The translations under genes and the position numbers were made by a program. The notes beneath the pieces were generated by a model. That model did not search any database and was not told where the DNA came from. It was given only the letters and a program-made list of their open reading frames with translations. Below, in pieces: positions 52,541-62,124 of a stretch of 64,000 nt of DNA. Within the stretch, counting starts at the first letter, position 1; every line of letters begins with the position of its first letter. Source of the DNA: Bacillota bacterium (GTDB lineage Bacteria > Bacillota > Clostridia > Lachnospirales > Lachnospiraceae); contig JAEYLX010000033.1 of NCBI GenBank assembly GCA_023407575.1, positions 123,989-187,988 of the forward strand, given 5' to 3'.

Positions 52541-55500
52541 TTGCATAAAGATAAAATTAAAAAATTATGTTTTATAATTCTTATAATAGTATTTTTAATC
52601 AATGGGCTAGTACCCATGAGGAGCAAAGCAGACGATAATGCAGCAGGTGAAGATGGTTCACAATATAAAATAGAGGATTCGAATGGAGATCCAATATTAA
52701 CCGTATCTATGCTGAAAGGTGAAATTACCATAGTAGGAATCTCGAAGAAAGGAACATCCTCAATCCGCTGGGAGACGTCTGGATTATCCATTACAACAAA
52801 AGCAATCACACAAGAAGTTCGCTCAAAGAATAGAACGGGTCCCGGTCCAGTCAGCAGTGCAGGTACGGTTAATACATTGTGGTTTAAAGATGGAATGAAA
52901 ACAGACGTACCAGTCGGGGATACGGTTATAACAACGATTAAATACCCAGCCAATAAAGTAGAATGGGCAGTTGGCGGTGATTTTGCCAATTTAAAAAAGA
53001 ACCAATACATCTACTTACATTGCATCTTCCAAACCTATGATTTTAATGTGGCTACACAAACGAGAGGTGACATTAGAAAAGATAAACTAAGAAACTGGAA
53101 GGACATCATGGAAGCAGAAACCTGGGGGACTGGTTCACTGGATGATTTTGATAAATACTTCAATATGCCACTGAAATTCAAACCCCAGCCACAGGAAAAT
53201 ACATTATATTATCAAACAAAAGATTCTGCGCCTATCAGCTTAGGTTCAAAACAATTAGCTTCAGTAGTTCCTGGCGAAACTGTTTCTTGGGCAAATGAGG
53301 AGGAAGAAAAAACTAAAGATGGTGATACGTATAAGTTAATCGGATACTATATTACTAAAAAGGGGAGTTCTACTAAAATAATTTCAAAGTATACCTCGGA
53401 TGGGTGGAAGATAAGCGATATAAAAAGCAACAAAGTAGAAGTTGATCTTGGTGGAATGAACGTTTATTTAATTTATGATAAGTTGCAGAAAAACACGCTA
53501 TATTATCAAACCGATGATACAACTCCAGTCAGTCTTGGCTCAAAACAATTAGATTCTGTAGTAACTGGTGATACTGTATTCTGGTCAAACGAGGAGGAGA
53601 TAAAGGCAAAAGGGACAGACTCTTATGAGCTGATCGGATACTATGTTACTAAAAAAGGTAGTTCAACTAAGAGTGTATCACGTTATGTTTCGGATGGATG
53701 GAAGATAAGTCAGATAAAAAGCAACAAGGTGGAAGTTGAAGCTGGTGGAATGAATATTTATTTAGTTTATAAAAAGGGAGTTCCGGTTACACCGACCCCT
53801 ACCATATCGGTTACACCAACAGTAACCCCAAGTGTAACGCCATCTCCGACGCCAACCCTACCGCCTATCATTATTCCTAGCGCTGATAATGAGTACTCAA
53901 GTTTTACAAAGGATCAAACATCAGGAATTATTAGAGCAGATATAAGAAATTCTGAAAAATTTACAGTAACTTTAGGGATACCAACCACCGAAAGTTTATA
54001 CGGTCAGGTGATAGCAAGAGATTATTTGCTTGGATATTCCTTTGAAAAGAAAGTTGGAGTTGAAAATTATAAGATTAAGATATCAAAGGATTATATTTTA
54101 AAATGGAATACAGCAACACCCACAGGTTCGGGAGGATCAAAAACAGTTACAGAAACCGTTACGGTAGAGCAGATGGTTATGGTTCCCAGAGCGTATGGAT
54201 ATTGGGAAATACTTAATTTAGATTACTATACGATTAATCAGGCAGAATTACAGAACTATGCTTTGCCCAACGGTAAAATCACCATTACACCGAAGCATTC
54301 TTACTATGATCCACCTTCTATATTCTATTATCATTCATCAAGTAAAGATTATCACATCATTCCTCCTGATGAGGTTGAAAATGGTATTACTTTACCTTCT
54401 GAAACTATCACCTCCACGAATACAACAAAACCAACTATAAAAGAAGAGGATTTTTCTTATTTTGCTTTAGCTCAAACAGGAAAGATAACGGTTAGAAGTG
54501 ACTTATTAATCTTTGATGGCAATACCGTAATGAGCAATCAAACCAGAGAGCTAGAGACACCCAATATTGAAATTAATTATTTACCTCAATGTACTACAGT
54601 AACAAATGAGAATGTATTATATAAAGATAATCAAGTCATTCAGGGAACGAAGAAAAATGGAACATATTCCTCCTATGGGACAGTTGTTTATAAAGCCATA
54701 GCACAAGTTAACTCTACCAAGTCATCACAATTAACTTACTTTGTAAATGGTTTAGAGGATGTCATCATTCACACACCAGTAATCTGTGATCCTATAGTTA
54801 CAGCAGATAATAATAAGTATGTACAGCTTCTTGCCTCGGCTTCAAATCATATCCAGCTTGTTCTTGATCCAGATTCTTCCCTATCGGATTTTACTGTTAA
54901 GATAATGAATACTGGTTTTCACACTGAAATAAATGGATATTATAACAGGGATTATTCAAAATCTTTACATGATAGCATGGCTTCTTACATAGCAGCTAAA
55001 AACGGTCTATTAAGAAATGAGGTCAAATTTCCTTTCGATGTATTTGTAGATGTTGGAAGTGATAATAAGAGTGGAAATGATGATTATGTAAAAGCCGAAA
55101 CTTGGATTACCCTCGGAAAGAATGAAGCAAGATTTTACCTTCCTGCCTGGACAAAAGAAGGACTTTATAAAGCTGAATTTAGAACTGTAGCTATAAATGG
55201 TGAAGATAATTTGATGAATACCCAGGCTTATGCAAACATAAACAGATCTCGTTATGTAGCAACTAGTTCTAAATATTTTGAGGTATCAGGTAGAATCTAT
55301 GGGTTAAAAATCTATGATTTTGCTGATTATCCCATATGGGAAGAAACTTTTCGAGTTTCAAAATCTTCTGATTTAAAAAAGAATGTTTTGACCTATATAG
55401 ATGGTACTAAAAATACAAATTATAGTAAGAATTATTCATATACCTATGCCCTTGGAACCAATGATCAATATGGAAATGATACTGGACGAAAGATCAAATA

Positions 55501-56383
55501 TACGTTTCCATTAATCAATGGGAGCCATCCATATTATAAAAATCAAGGGATATTAAAGACGGGATATATGGTTCGTTTTTCTCTGGATACAATAGGTACG
55601 ATGTATTCCGATGCCTCCAGCATAGTGATTAAACCTTCGTTTTATTTTGTAGATTCGAGAGGCGAAAACAGGACAGCAGTGGACCTGTATTACACGGAAG
55701 ATATCAATGGTAAGAATCGTAATTTGGTCAAGGTAGGTAGCGTTCTGGATTCCATTAATATTAAATCATATACTACCGGTGATTTAGGCTTATCCATCCC
55801 GCGTGATGAAATGAAGGTTACTGCAACGCTTAGAGGTATGAGGTATGGTAAGTATTTCTGGCAAAAATCAGGAATGTTCAATTTCTCAAAAATACAACTA
55901 AATTATGCATTTCGAACGCTGATAGGGCAAGGGTATGCGCGTAATATCAAAGAACTTGATAATTTTAATGATGTAATTGCAAGTGGTATAAAAGTAAGTG
56001 ATGCGGAAAAATCGATGCAGCGATGGTATGGCCAGTATTATATTCCAAGCCTTGTTCATGTTGTTAAGAGGGATTTTGACGTTCTGGATTATGCCGAGAA
56101 ATACGGAGTTGATTATACAGAGAAGTTTTGGCTTAAAAATGGCTATATTATCATAAATTTAAACATCTATACTGTAGATGGTAACGGAAATAAACGCTTA
56201 AGTTATATAAATTCTACTAATTACGCCAACAATGGTAATTGTAGTATGTGGGTAATGGAAGGGCCGCCATTATCGAAAACAAGTAACGAAGGACCAACCT
56301 TTCACTTTTACGCAGGAGATGCCTTTATCTATTACTCCAGTAAGAAAATGAGTGATGATTATACCACAGGTGCAATTTACTAA
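52541..56383 (+). CDS. Very large secreted protein with tandem repeats and Pro/Thr linker
   Basis: 1280 residues. A leader with a basic start and hydrophobic core (residues 7-22) is followed by an exported protein. Two tandem ~98-residue repeats lie at about 218-315 and 316-412, each beginning NTLYYQT and containing SLGSKQL and SDGWKIS. A proline/threonine linker at ~413-446 (TPTPTISVTPTVTPS) leads to ~830 residues of beta-rich sequence with no family I can name. It starts at TTG 52541 four bases after AGGAGG; there is no ATG nearby. The linker is typical of wall-spanning adhesins and enzymes. Paired with the SLH-like gene upstream (8-nt gap), it is likely the exposed product of that pair. 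Confidence 0.65.
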   Translation: MHKDKIKKLCFIILIIVFLINGLVPMRSKADDNAAGEDGSQYKIEDSNGDPILTVSMLKGEITIVGISKKGTSSIRWETSGLSITTKAITQEVRSKNRTGPGPVSSAGTVNTLWFKDGMKTDVPVGDTVITTIKYPANKVEWAVGGDFANLKKNQYIYLHCIFQTYDFNVATQTRGDIRKDKLRNWKDIMEAETWGTGSLDDFDKYFNMPLKFKPQPQENTLYYQTKDSAPISLGSKQLASVVPGETVSWANEEEEKTKDGDTYKLIGYYITKKGSSTKIISKYTSDGWKISDIKSNKVEVDLGGMNVYLIYDKLQKNTLYYQTDDTTPVSLGSKQLDSVVTGDTVFWSNEEEIKAKGTDSYELIGYYVTKKGSSTKSVSRYVSDGWKISQIKSNKVEVEAGGMNIYLVYKKGVPVTPTPTISVTPTVTPSVTPSPTPTLPPIIIPSADNEYSSFTKDQTSGIIRADIRNSEKFTVTLGIPTTESLYGQVIARDYLLGYSFEKKVGVENYKIKISKDYILKWNTATPTGSGGSKTVTETVTVEQMVMVPRAYGYWEILNLDYYTINQAELQNYALPNGKITITPKHSYYDPPSIFYYHSSSKDYHIIPPDEVENGITLPSETITSTNTTKPTIKEEDFSYFALAQTGKITVRSDLLIFDGNTVMSNQTRELETPNIEINYLPQCTTVTNENVLYKDNQVIQGTKKNGTYSSYGTVVYKAIAQVNSTKSSQLTYFVNGLEDVIIHTPVICDPIVTADNNKYVQLLASASNHIQLVLDPDSSLSDFTVKIMNTGFHTEINGYYNRDYSKSLHDSMASYIAAKNGLLRNEVKFPFDVFVDVGSDNKSGNDDYVKAETWITLGKNEARFYLPAWTKEGLYKAEFRTVAINGEDNLMNTQAYANINRSRYVATSSKYFEVSGRIYGLKIYDFADYPIWEETFRVSKSSDLKKNVLTYIDGTKNTNYSKNYSYTYALGTNDQYGNDTGRKIKYTFPLINGSHPYYKNQGILKTGYMVRFSLDTIGTMYSDASSIVIKPSFYFVDSRGENRTAVDLYYTEDINGKNRNLVKVGSVLDSINIKSYTTGDLGLSIPRDEMKVTATLRGMRYGKYFWQKSGMFNFSKIQLNYAFRTLIGQGYARNIKELDNFNDVIASGIKVSDAEKSMQRWYGQYYIPSLVHVVKRDFDVLDYAEKYGVDYTEKFWLKNGYIIINLNIYTVDGNGNKRLSYINSTNYANNGNCSMWVMEGPPLSKTSNEGPTFHFYAGDAFIYYSSKKMSDDYTTGAIY

Positions 56384-56489
56384 TGAGAGGTTGATATCAA
56401 TATTAACATAAGTTAAAAATCTTTGTAGTATAATAATTTCTGAAATGGGATCATTCCTATAAAATTAGCTAAAGTTGATAAAAAGCAAG

Positions 56490-56522
56490 AAAGTACTGTG
56501 TTGCAACACAACACAGTACTTT
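56490..56522. terminator. Terminator between the secreted-protein gene and a glutathione peroxidase gene
   Basis: 14-bp stem AAAGTACTGTGTTG/CAACACAGTACTTT with a 5-nt loop. The T-run is better on the minus strand (TTTCTTGCTTTTT). Confidence 0.75.
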
Positions 56523-56564
56523 GTAAAATATTCAGCTTTAGAAATTGATGTTTATAGTAACTCC

Positions 56565-57110
56565 TTATAATAATTCCTTTACCTTAAACTCAAGATCATA
56601 AAGATCGGAGGTAGGTTCAAAGCGTTCCACAACATTGCCATTACGGTCGATTAAAAACTTAGTAAAGTTCCACTTAATACTTGGCTTATCCGCATATTCA
56701 GGATCATCAGCAGATAACTTAGCCACTAGACGCTCACCAATTGGATGATTTAAATCAAAGCCACCAAAGCCCTTTTGACTGGTTAGGTGCTTATATAATG
56801 GGTGTGCATTATCGCCATTTACTTCAATCTTAGAGAAGATGGGGAAGGTTACGCCATAATTCGCATCGCAGAAGCTATAGATCTCTTCATTACTGCCTGG
56901 AGCCTGATTACCAAATTGATTGCATGGGAAGTCGAGTATAACAAAACCTTCTGGAGAGTACTTCTCATATAAATCCTGAAGTGCATCATATTGGGGAGTA
57001 AAACCACATTGTGTTGCAGTATTAATGATTAGGACAACCTTGTCTTTGTAATCCGAAAGTGAGATTTCCTCATCATATCTGTTTTTAACTGTAAAATCAT
57101 AGATATTCAT
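56565..57110 (-). CDS. Glutathione peroxidase family protein 1
   Basis: 181 residues. Conserved: NTATQCGFTPQYDALQDLY with the peroxidatic Cys near residue 36, LDFPCNQFGNQAPG with Gln and second Cys, and KWNFTKFLIDRNG with Trp/Asn/Phe. The catalytic residue is Cys and not selenocysteine. These enzymes reduce hydroperoxides using thioredoxin-like donors in bacteria. I start at ATG 57110 (GGTAAG upstream); an upstream in-frame ATG at 57128 is possible. Confidence 0.92.
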   Translation of the reverse strand: MNIYDFTVKNRYDEEISLSDYKDKVVLIINTATQCGFTPQYDALQDLYEKYSPEGFVILDFPCNQFGNQAPGSNEEIYSFCDANYGVTFPIFSKIEVNGDNAHPLYKHLTSQKGFGGFDLNHPIGERLVAKLSADDPEYADKPSIKWNFTKFLIDRNGNVVERFEPTSDLYDLEFKVKELL

Positions 57111-57229
57111 ACACTTACCGAGTAACATTTTGTGTAGAGAATGTTACGTTATCCTTTCTGTTTAATTTTTGTCCTTCAAAGCTATTAATAACTTTACTTA
57201 ATTCTATCATGTAAAAAGAAATATGATAT

Positions 57230-57345
57230 TGGCACTTCGTGCCAGGGATGCACACTCACTTCGTTCGGCACTTAACATAAAACTTGTTCATGCTCTTGCT
57301 ATTCCAATCGGGATTCATAAGTAAGCTGCATTACCTCATTCCGCT
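57230..57345. repeat. Structured intergenic element between the two glutathione peroxidase genes
   Basis: A TGGCAC/GTGCCA hairpin (57230-57244) and about 100 nt of relatively GC-rich sequence, unlike the flanking AT-rich DNA. It looks like a dispersed repeat or untranslated RNA structure of the peroxidase transcript. No coding frame is supported. Confidence 0.35.
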
Positions 57346-57371
57346 TTTATTATATCATAAATATTCTAATT

Positions 57372-57854
57372 TTACTTATTAATATATTTTACAATATCTT
57401 TTTCAATATTCTCTGGGGAAACAGTAGGCGCATAGCGCTTAATTACTTTACCGTTCTGATCAACAAGGAATTTTGTAAAGTTCCATTTTATTTCATTACC
57501 TAAAATTCCACCTTTTGCTTCTTTCAAATACTTGTATAATGGATCAGCATCTTTACCGTTCACATTAATCTTTTCAAAAAGTCGGAAGGTGATTCCATAT
57601 CTAGAAGTACAGAAGGTATGGATTTCATCTACGGTACCTGGCGCCTGTCCAGCAAATTGATTACATGGAAAGTCTAGAATTTCTAAGCCGTTGTCTTTAT
57701 ATTTGTCATATAAATTCTGAATACCCTCGTACTGAGGAGTTAAGCCACAGCCAGTTGCTGTATTAACGATTAACATTAATTTTCCCTTATATTCCTCCAA
57801 TGATACTTCTTTTCCTTTGGCATCCTTAACACGGTAATCATAAATTGAATTCAT
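57372..57854 (-). CDS. Glutathione peroxidase family protein 2
   Basis: 160 residues, a shorter paralogue of the upstream protein: NTATGCGLTPQYEGIQNLY, LDFPCNQFAGQAPG, KWNFTKFLVDQNG. Cys-type. It lacks a ~20-residue insertion present in the other (the PIGERLVAKLSADDPEYADK region). ATG 57854 has GGGA-type Shine-Dalgarno sequence upstream; the frame extends 25 residues further but with no signal. Confidence 0.9.
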   Translation of the reverse strand: MNSIYDYRVKDAKGKEVSLEEYKGKLMLIVNTATGCGLTPQYEGIQNLYDKYKDNGLEILDFPCNQFAGQAPGTVDEIHTFCTSRYGITFRLFEKINVNGKDADPLYKYLKEAKGGILGNEIKWNFTKFLVDQNGKVIKRYAPTVSPENIEKDIVKYINK

Positions 57855-58013
57855 AGCTACGTCCAATCCCTTCTTAAATAATGTTTTATACAATAAGATT
57901 GTAAACAATTTATATGCATTTGTCAACATGAAATATTGATTTTTTCAAATTAAGTTTAAACTTTAACACAGAATAAAAGAAATACAAGGGTATAATGATA
58001 ATTCACATTAAAA

Positions 58014-58038
58014 AAGGAATGTCTTTAAGACATTCCTT
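58014..58038 (-). terminator. Terminator of the CNNM/CorC gene
   Basis: 12-bp stem AAGGAATGTCTT/AAGACATTCCTT with a 1-nt centre, followed on the minus strand by a T-run. Confidence 0.85.
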
Positions 58039-58047
58039 AAGGATATT

Positions 58048-59325
58048 TTATTCATTCTCATCAATTTTATCCGATGAGGGTAATACAATATGTACTTTAT
58101 CAACACGGTTTTTATCAACAGATACTACTGTGAAAATAATATCATCTTTTGTAACCGTTTCGCCTTTTTCGGGAAGGTGATTTAGGAGATTTATGATGTG
58201 TCCGGCAATAGAATCATAATCATCAGACTCCAGTGATAATCCTAATACTTCATTAATTTCATATAGTTTGGTGTAACCATCTACAATATATTCGTATTCG
58301 GATATGGCTTTGATATTATCTTCTTCATCGTCATCATATTCATCACGAATTTCACCTACGATTTCTTCTAATAAATCTTCAATTGTGATTAATCCAATGG
58401 TTGTTCCGTATTCGTCTAAGACAATGGCAAGCGATATGGAGTTTCGTCGCATTTCTATTAATAATTCAGAGGTTCCCTTGTATTCGTAGGTAAAGAAAGG
58501 AGTGCGTATAATATTAAGAATATTAAAATCCTTTGGGTCACCTTTATAGAAAAAGACATCCTTTAAATTAACAATACCAATTACATTATCTCTGGTTTCA
58601 GAGTATACCGGCATTCTGGTATATTTCTCTTCGGAGAACAGTTGAACAAGATCCTCGTAGGTATAATCCACATTGGCAAAAGCCATATCAATTCGAGGTA
58701 CCATAACATCTTTTGCTACGGAGTCACCAAAGTCTACTACGTTGGTAAGCATTCTTCGTTCTTCACTTTCAATTACGCCTTCTTCATGACTATAATCAAG
58801 TATGGTTCTAAGTTCGTTAACAGTGAGAGCAGAAGCCTTAGCCTTTGGATCAACCCGAAATAGGATTAAGATACCCTGGCAGATTGTAGTGAGTATAAAG
58901 ATAACAGGGGTTAGTAGTTTTGTAAAAAAGTAGATGATACCACCCACTGCAAGGGATATTTTTTCTGCATAAATGGTAGACATGGATTTGGGTGTGATTT
59001 CGCAAAGGATAAGAATTAATAAGGTAAGAAGACCAGCTATAAGTCCAACCGAATCGTAACCATAATTTTCAATGGCTAGAGTAGTGGCAAGTGCAGCAGC
59101 GGAAATATTAACTACGTTATTGACAATTAATATTGCGCCTAACATCTTGCTGGGATTATCAATTAATTTACTAACGGTCTTAGCGCCTTTAACGTTTTCA
59201 TCGGCTAAAGTCCTAATCCGCAGTTTATTAATTGTCGTCAGTGCGGTCTCAGAAGCAGAGAAAAAAGCGGATAACATTAACAGAATGCACAAAATGATCA
59301 GCTGCGTGACATCGCTGGGTTCCAT
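58048..59325 (-). CDS. CNNM/CorC-family transporter with CBS pair
   Basis: 425 residues. DUF21 membrane domain with three to four helices (residues ~5-150, including SAFFSASETALTTINKL), a CBS pair (~200-330, with VMVPRIDMAFANVD and VLDEYGTTIGLITIEDLLEE) and a CorC/HlyC C-terminal domain (DGYTKLYEINEVLGL). The family is tied to magnesium and cobalt export or homeostasis in bacteria; older annotations call it hemolysin. Ordinary in gene content, with a bidirectional terminator after it. Confidence 0.93.
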   Translation of the reverse strand: MEPSDVTQLIILCILLMLSAFFSASETALTTINKLRIRTLADENVKGAKTVSKLIDNPSKMLGAILIVNNVVNISAAALATTLAIENYGYDSVGLIAGLLTLLILILCEITPKSMSTIYAEKISLAVGGIIYFFTKLLTPVIFILTTICQGILILFRVDPKAKASALTVNELRTILDYSHEEGVIESEERRMLTNVVDFGDSVAKDVMVPRIDMAFANVDYTYEDLVQLFSEEKYTRMPVYSETRDNVIGIVNLKDVFFYKGDPKDFNILNIIRTPFFTYEYKGTSELLIEMRRNSISLAIVLDEYGTTIGLITIEDLLEEIVGEIRDEYDDDEEDNIKAISEYEYIVDGYTKLYEINEVLGLSLESDDYDSIAGHIINLLNHLPEKGETVTKDDIIFTVVSVDKNRVDKVHIVLPSSDKIDENE

Positions 59326-59673
59326 AAATTATTATCTCCTAATTCTTAAATTAATTATAATAAATAAGTTCTATATATTTAACAATCTTACAGTAAGATT
59401 ATACCAATGTCAAGGTTTCCAGCTTTTTTCTTCCCTTTTGACATTGTGTGAGGCGTTTGAGTTTATTGCAATAGAAAAGGCAACGGCAGTGTTTAAAATG
59501 CTACTAGCATATATTATGTCGAATCATGCTGTCTGAATTGTGCTATAAGTATCAATTGAATCCTATTGATATGAAGCTGAAAATAGTGTAGGATGTGAGA
59601 TGGTACCAAGAACAGCCGAGGATTGGAGTTTTGTATACAGCCAGTGGTTACCTAGTATTTAGGAGGAAATGTA
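59326..59673. other. Intergenic region between CNNM and phospholipase-like genes
   Basis: 348 nt with no gene. One dyad AATGTCAA (59406-59413) / TTGACATT (59438-59445) is seen, of unknown significance. Confidence 0.5.
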
Positions 59674-60309
59674 TTGAGAAAGAAGTCACATATTTCGTTA
59701 GCTAGATATTTGGCTAATAATATGCAGGTTCAAGAACTAAACGATCATAGAAAAGCATTTTATTTAGGCAGTATTCTACCGGATTTAAAACCATCATTTT
59801 TGACAAAACGACATACAATTGACGAGACTTTCGAGGATTTAATTGAAGTTATTAAAAAAATAACCGTTGAGTACGACATAACAAGAGGCATTGACCGATA
59901 CTACGCAAGACACCTGGGTGTAATCACACATTATCTTTCAGATTATTGTACCTTTCCACATAATTCAATTTTCAAAGGTAATATTAAAGAGCATGTTTTA
60001 TACGAAAAGGAACTGAAGAACTCTTTGCGTAAATACTTACTACGTGAGGATGCACAGAGACCACGACAGTTTAACCAGCAGTTTTCTTCTTTTGAGGAAA
60101 TAGTCACATATATAAAGAAGACTCATAAGAATTACTTGAACGCACTAAAAGAGGTACATATAGATATTAAGTTTATTGTAGAGCTTTGCTATAAAGTGGT
60201 TGAAGCAGTTTTGATTTTCTTTGAGAAAGCATTAGAGAAGCTGGAAAACGAGTTAATCTATAAATATAGAGTTCGCACACAATTTTCCCTACAAGGATAT
60301 ATGCGATAA
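59674..60309 (+). CDS. Zinc-dependent phospholipase C-like protein
   Basis: 211 residues. N-terminal HISLARYLANNM then FYLGSILPDLKPSFL, and a His/Asp-rich core (RHTIDETFEDL; RHLGVITHYLSDYCTFPHN; KEHVLYEKEL), matching the zinc-binding pattern of the zinc-dependent phospholipase C superfamily. Many such clostridial proteins are intracellular and uncharacterised. There is no signal peptide. TTG 59674 follows AGGAGG by six bases. Confidence 0.8.
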   Translation: MRKKSHISLARYLANNMQVQELNDHRKAFYLGSILPDLKPSFLTKRHTIDETFEDLIEVIKKITVEYDITRGIDRYYARHLGVITHYLSDYCTFPHNSIFKGNIKEHVLYEKELKNSLRKYLLREDAQRPRQFNQQFSSFEEIVTYIKKTHKNYLNALKEVHIDIKFIVELCYKVVEAVLIFFEKALEKLENELIYKYRVRTQFSLQGYMR

Positions 60310-60356
60310 AGAAGTTTATATTGAAAATGATTAGAAAACAATACAATAAATATTTT

Positions 60357-60389
60357 AAAACTGCAGGGGAAATTACCTGCAGTTTTTCT
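60357..60389 (+). terminator. Terminator after the phospholipase-like gene
   Basis: 11-bp stem AAAACTGCAGG/CCTGCAGTTTT with 8-nt loop, then TTC. Confidence 0.85.
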
Positions 60390-60457
60390 ACGTGGAAAAA
60401 CATATTCCTACTTTTAAATACTTCGGTCCAAGCAACAAATTATACGAATAGAATACA

Positions 60458-60486
60458 TTGTTAATTGGAGGCTTACATATTATAAT
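60458..60486 (+). promoter_or_regulatory. Promoter of the duplicated-domain protein gene
   Basis: TTGTTA (60458-60463), 17-nt spacer, TATAAT (60481-60486). Confidence 0.65.
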
Positions 60487-60525
60487 GAAATAGTACGAAA
60501 TTTGTACAAGAAAGGAGATTAATAT

Positions 60526-61173
60526 ATGCTGATAGCGAAACTATACCTATATGACATAGATTATGCCTCCGTTGCAGATTTTGCCATGCCTTATGTATTA
60601 AAATGGTGCAAAGACCAGGACAGTATTCTGTTGGATTTTTTAGCAAAGCTTATTAGTAAAGGAAAGAAAGCTTCTGGGTTTTCCAAATTTGTCATCTCTG
60701 TAATTCCTAAAAAAGAGCAGTTGGCGGCAACTTTAATATCGAATCATTCTGCAGAAATCACAAGATATCTTAATGATACCTTTATAGAAAATGGAATTGT
60801 TGCAGTTGTGAAAGATTTAGATTTTCTTGTTTTAGAAAGGAGTGGAAAAGAAATGTTGCGTATCGAACTTGTACTGGAAGACATTGATTACGAGCAAACA
60901 ATTATGAATCTGCTACCCCTAATTATGCAGAAGCTTCAAGAACAAGAGGGTGAAGCAAGCCGTATTGCTAAACTATTATCGAAATGGGGCGACCTTCCAA
61001 GGAATGTATTATCTGCGGTGATTCAAGCGATACCAAGAAGTCAGAGAGATGAATTGCTTACTTCTATTTTTACAGAGTATAAGCAGGAACTTCAAGGTGT
61101 TCTTAATGAGATGATAATAAAAAATGAGATTAAATTAAAGATTAAGGATATTGATTTAAAAAGCACAAAGTGA
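60526..61173 (+). CDS. Internally duplicated helical protein, function unknown
   Basis: 215 residues built of two homologous halves of ~105 residues. Both start with a strand then DIDY (IAKLYLYDIDY, RIELVLEDIDY), continue with a LP or MP helix and close with a strand of the K-DxDFL/KIKDIDL type. Mostly helical with positively charged segments. I do not recognise a family. It has its own promoter and AAAGGAGAT ribosome binding site, and lies 11 nt upstream of an esterase gene, so they are probably co-transcribed. Confidence 0.55.
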   Translation: MLIAKLYLYDIDYASVADFAMPYVLKWCKDQDSILLDFLAKLISKGKKASGFSKFVISVIPKKEQLAATLISNHSAEITRYLNDTFIENGIVAVVKDLDFLVLERSGKEMLRIELVLEDIDYEQTIMNLLPLIMQKLQEQEGEASRIAKLLSKWGDLPRNVLSAVIQAIPRSQRDELLTSIFTEYKQELQGVLNEMIIKNEIKLKIKDIDLKSTK

Positions 61174-61184
61174 GGAGATAACGA

Positions 61185-61997
61185 ATGATACATGAGAAGA
61201 TTGAAGTAGTAGAGGGTGAATGGAAAGCTCTATTGACCACGTATATAATAGACAATAGTGTAGAGGTAGATATTGAGAGAACAAGACCTATGGTGATTAT
61301 CTGTCCGGGTGGTGGATACCGTTTTACTTCTGATCGTGAAGCGGAACCAATTGCCCTACAGTTTAATGCCCTTGGTTACCATGCCTGTGTTTTAAGATAT
61401 TCCGTTCATCCTGCCAAATTTCCGGTTGCTCTAACGCAGTTGGCAAAGACAGTTGCTTATATTAGACAGAATTCAAAAACCTGGAATATTAATTCGGATA
61501 AAATCATTGTTGCAGGCTTCTCAGCTGGTGGTCATTTGACTGCTAGTTTAGGAACCTTGTGGCATGAAAAGTTCATAGAGGACATCCTTCAGATGCCAAA
61601 AGAATGTTATCAGCCAAATGGTATTATTTTATCCTACCCAGTAATTACTTCGGGAGAATATGCTCACAGAGATTCCTTTGTAGCATTATTACAGGAGAGT
61701 TATGATGAACTGGTTGATCAAATGTCCTTAGAGACCCGTGTAACTGAAATGACACCCCCGGCATTTCTATGGCATACCTTTGAAGATAATGTGGTTCCAG
61801 TTGAAAATGCTCTGTATTTCTGTCAAGCAATGAAAGAAAAGAATATTCCTTTTGAACTGCATATTTATCCAAAAGGAGGTCATGGATTATCCTTGGCAAC
61901 GGAAGAGACAAGAAGTATTTATGATAAGGGGCAGCCATTAGTAACTGAATGTCAGAATTGGATTACAATGGCGGGTACTTGGATTCAGAAATTATAG
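61185..61997 (+). CDS. Alpha/beta-hydrolase esterase (acetyl-esterase-like)
   Basis: 270 residues. The oxyanion-hole region CPGGGYRF near residue 45 and nucleophile GFSAGGH with Ser near 112 fit the BD-FAE/acetylxylan-esterase-like hydrolases. Asp and His of the triad appear at WHTFEDNVVP and YPKGGHGLSL. No signal peptide, so cytoplasmic. Plausible role is deacetylating sugars taken up from plant polymers. GAGGAG precedes the ATG. Confidence 0.88.
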   Translation: MIHEKIEVVEGEWKALLTTYIIDNSVEVDIERTRPMVIICPGGGYRFTSDREAEPIALQFNALGYHACVLRYSVHPAKFPVALTQLAKTVAYIRQNSKTWNINSDKIIVAGFSAGGHLTASLGTLWHEKFIEDILQMPKECYQPNGIILSYPVITSGEYAHRDSFVALLQESYDELVDQMSLETRVTEMTPPAFLWHTFEDNVVPVENALYFCQAMKEKNIPFELHIYPKGGHGLSLATEETRSIYDKGQPLVTECQNWITMAGTWIQKL

Positions 61998-62039
61998 CTC
62001 GAATAAATAAAAAGTAGGGTTATATTATATTTTAGAATA

Positions 62040-62100
62040 AATAATCTCCTGAAGCATTATAAATCCCAAAAGGATTATAAATATCAGGAGATTATTTTTA
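62040..62100 (+). terminator. Terminator after the esterase gene
   Basis: Arms AATAATCTCCTGA (62040-62052) and TCAGGAGATTATT (62084-62096) with inner GGATTATAAAT-type pairing, then TTTTA. Confidence 0.8.
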
Positions 62101-62124
62101 TGATTAAAAGATATTGGTGAATTT

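Noticed and set aside
52462..53010. 182-residue minus-strand frame over the start of the large secreted protein
   Set aside because: No ribosome binding site and no recognisable family; the plus-strand genes have both the AGGAGG site and a leader peptide.
59072..59536. 154-residue plus-strand frame opposite the CNNM gene
   Set aside because: Its first two thirds mirror the CNNM coding sequence and the remainder lacks a start and ribosome binding site.
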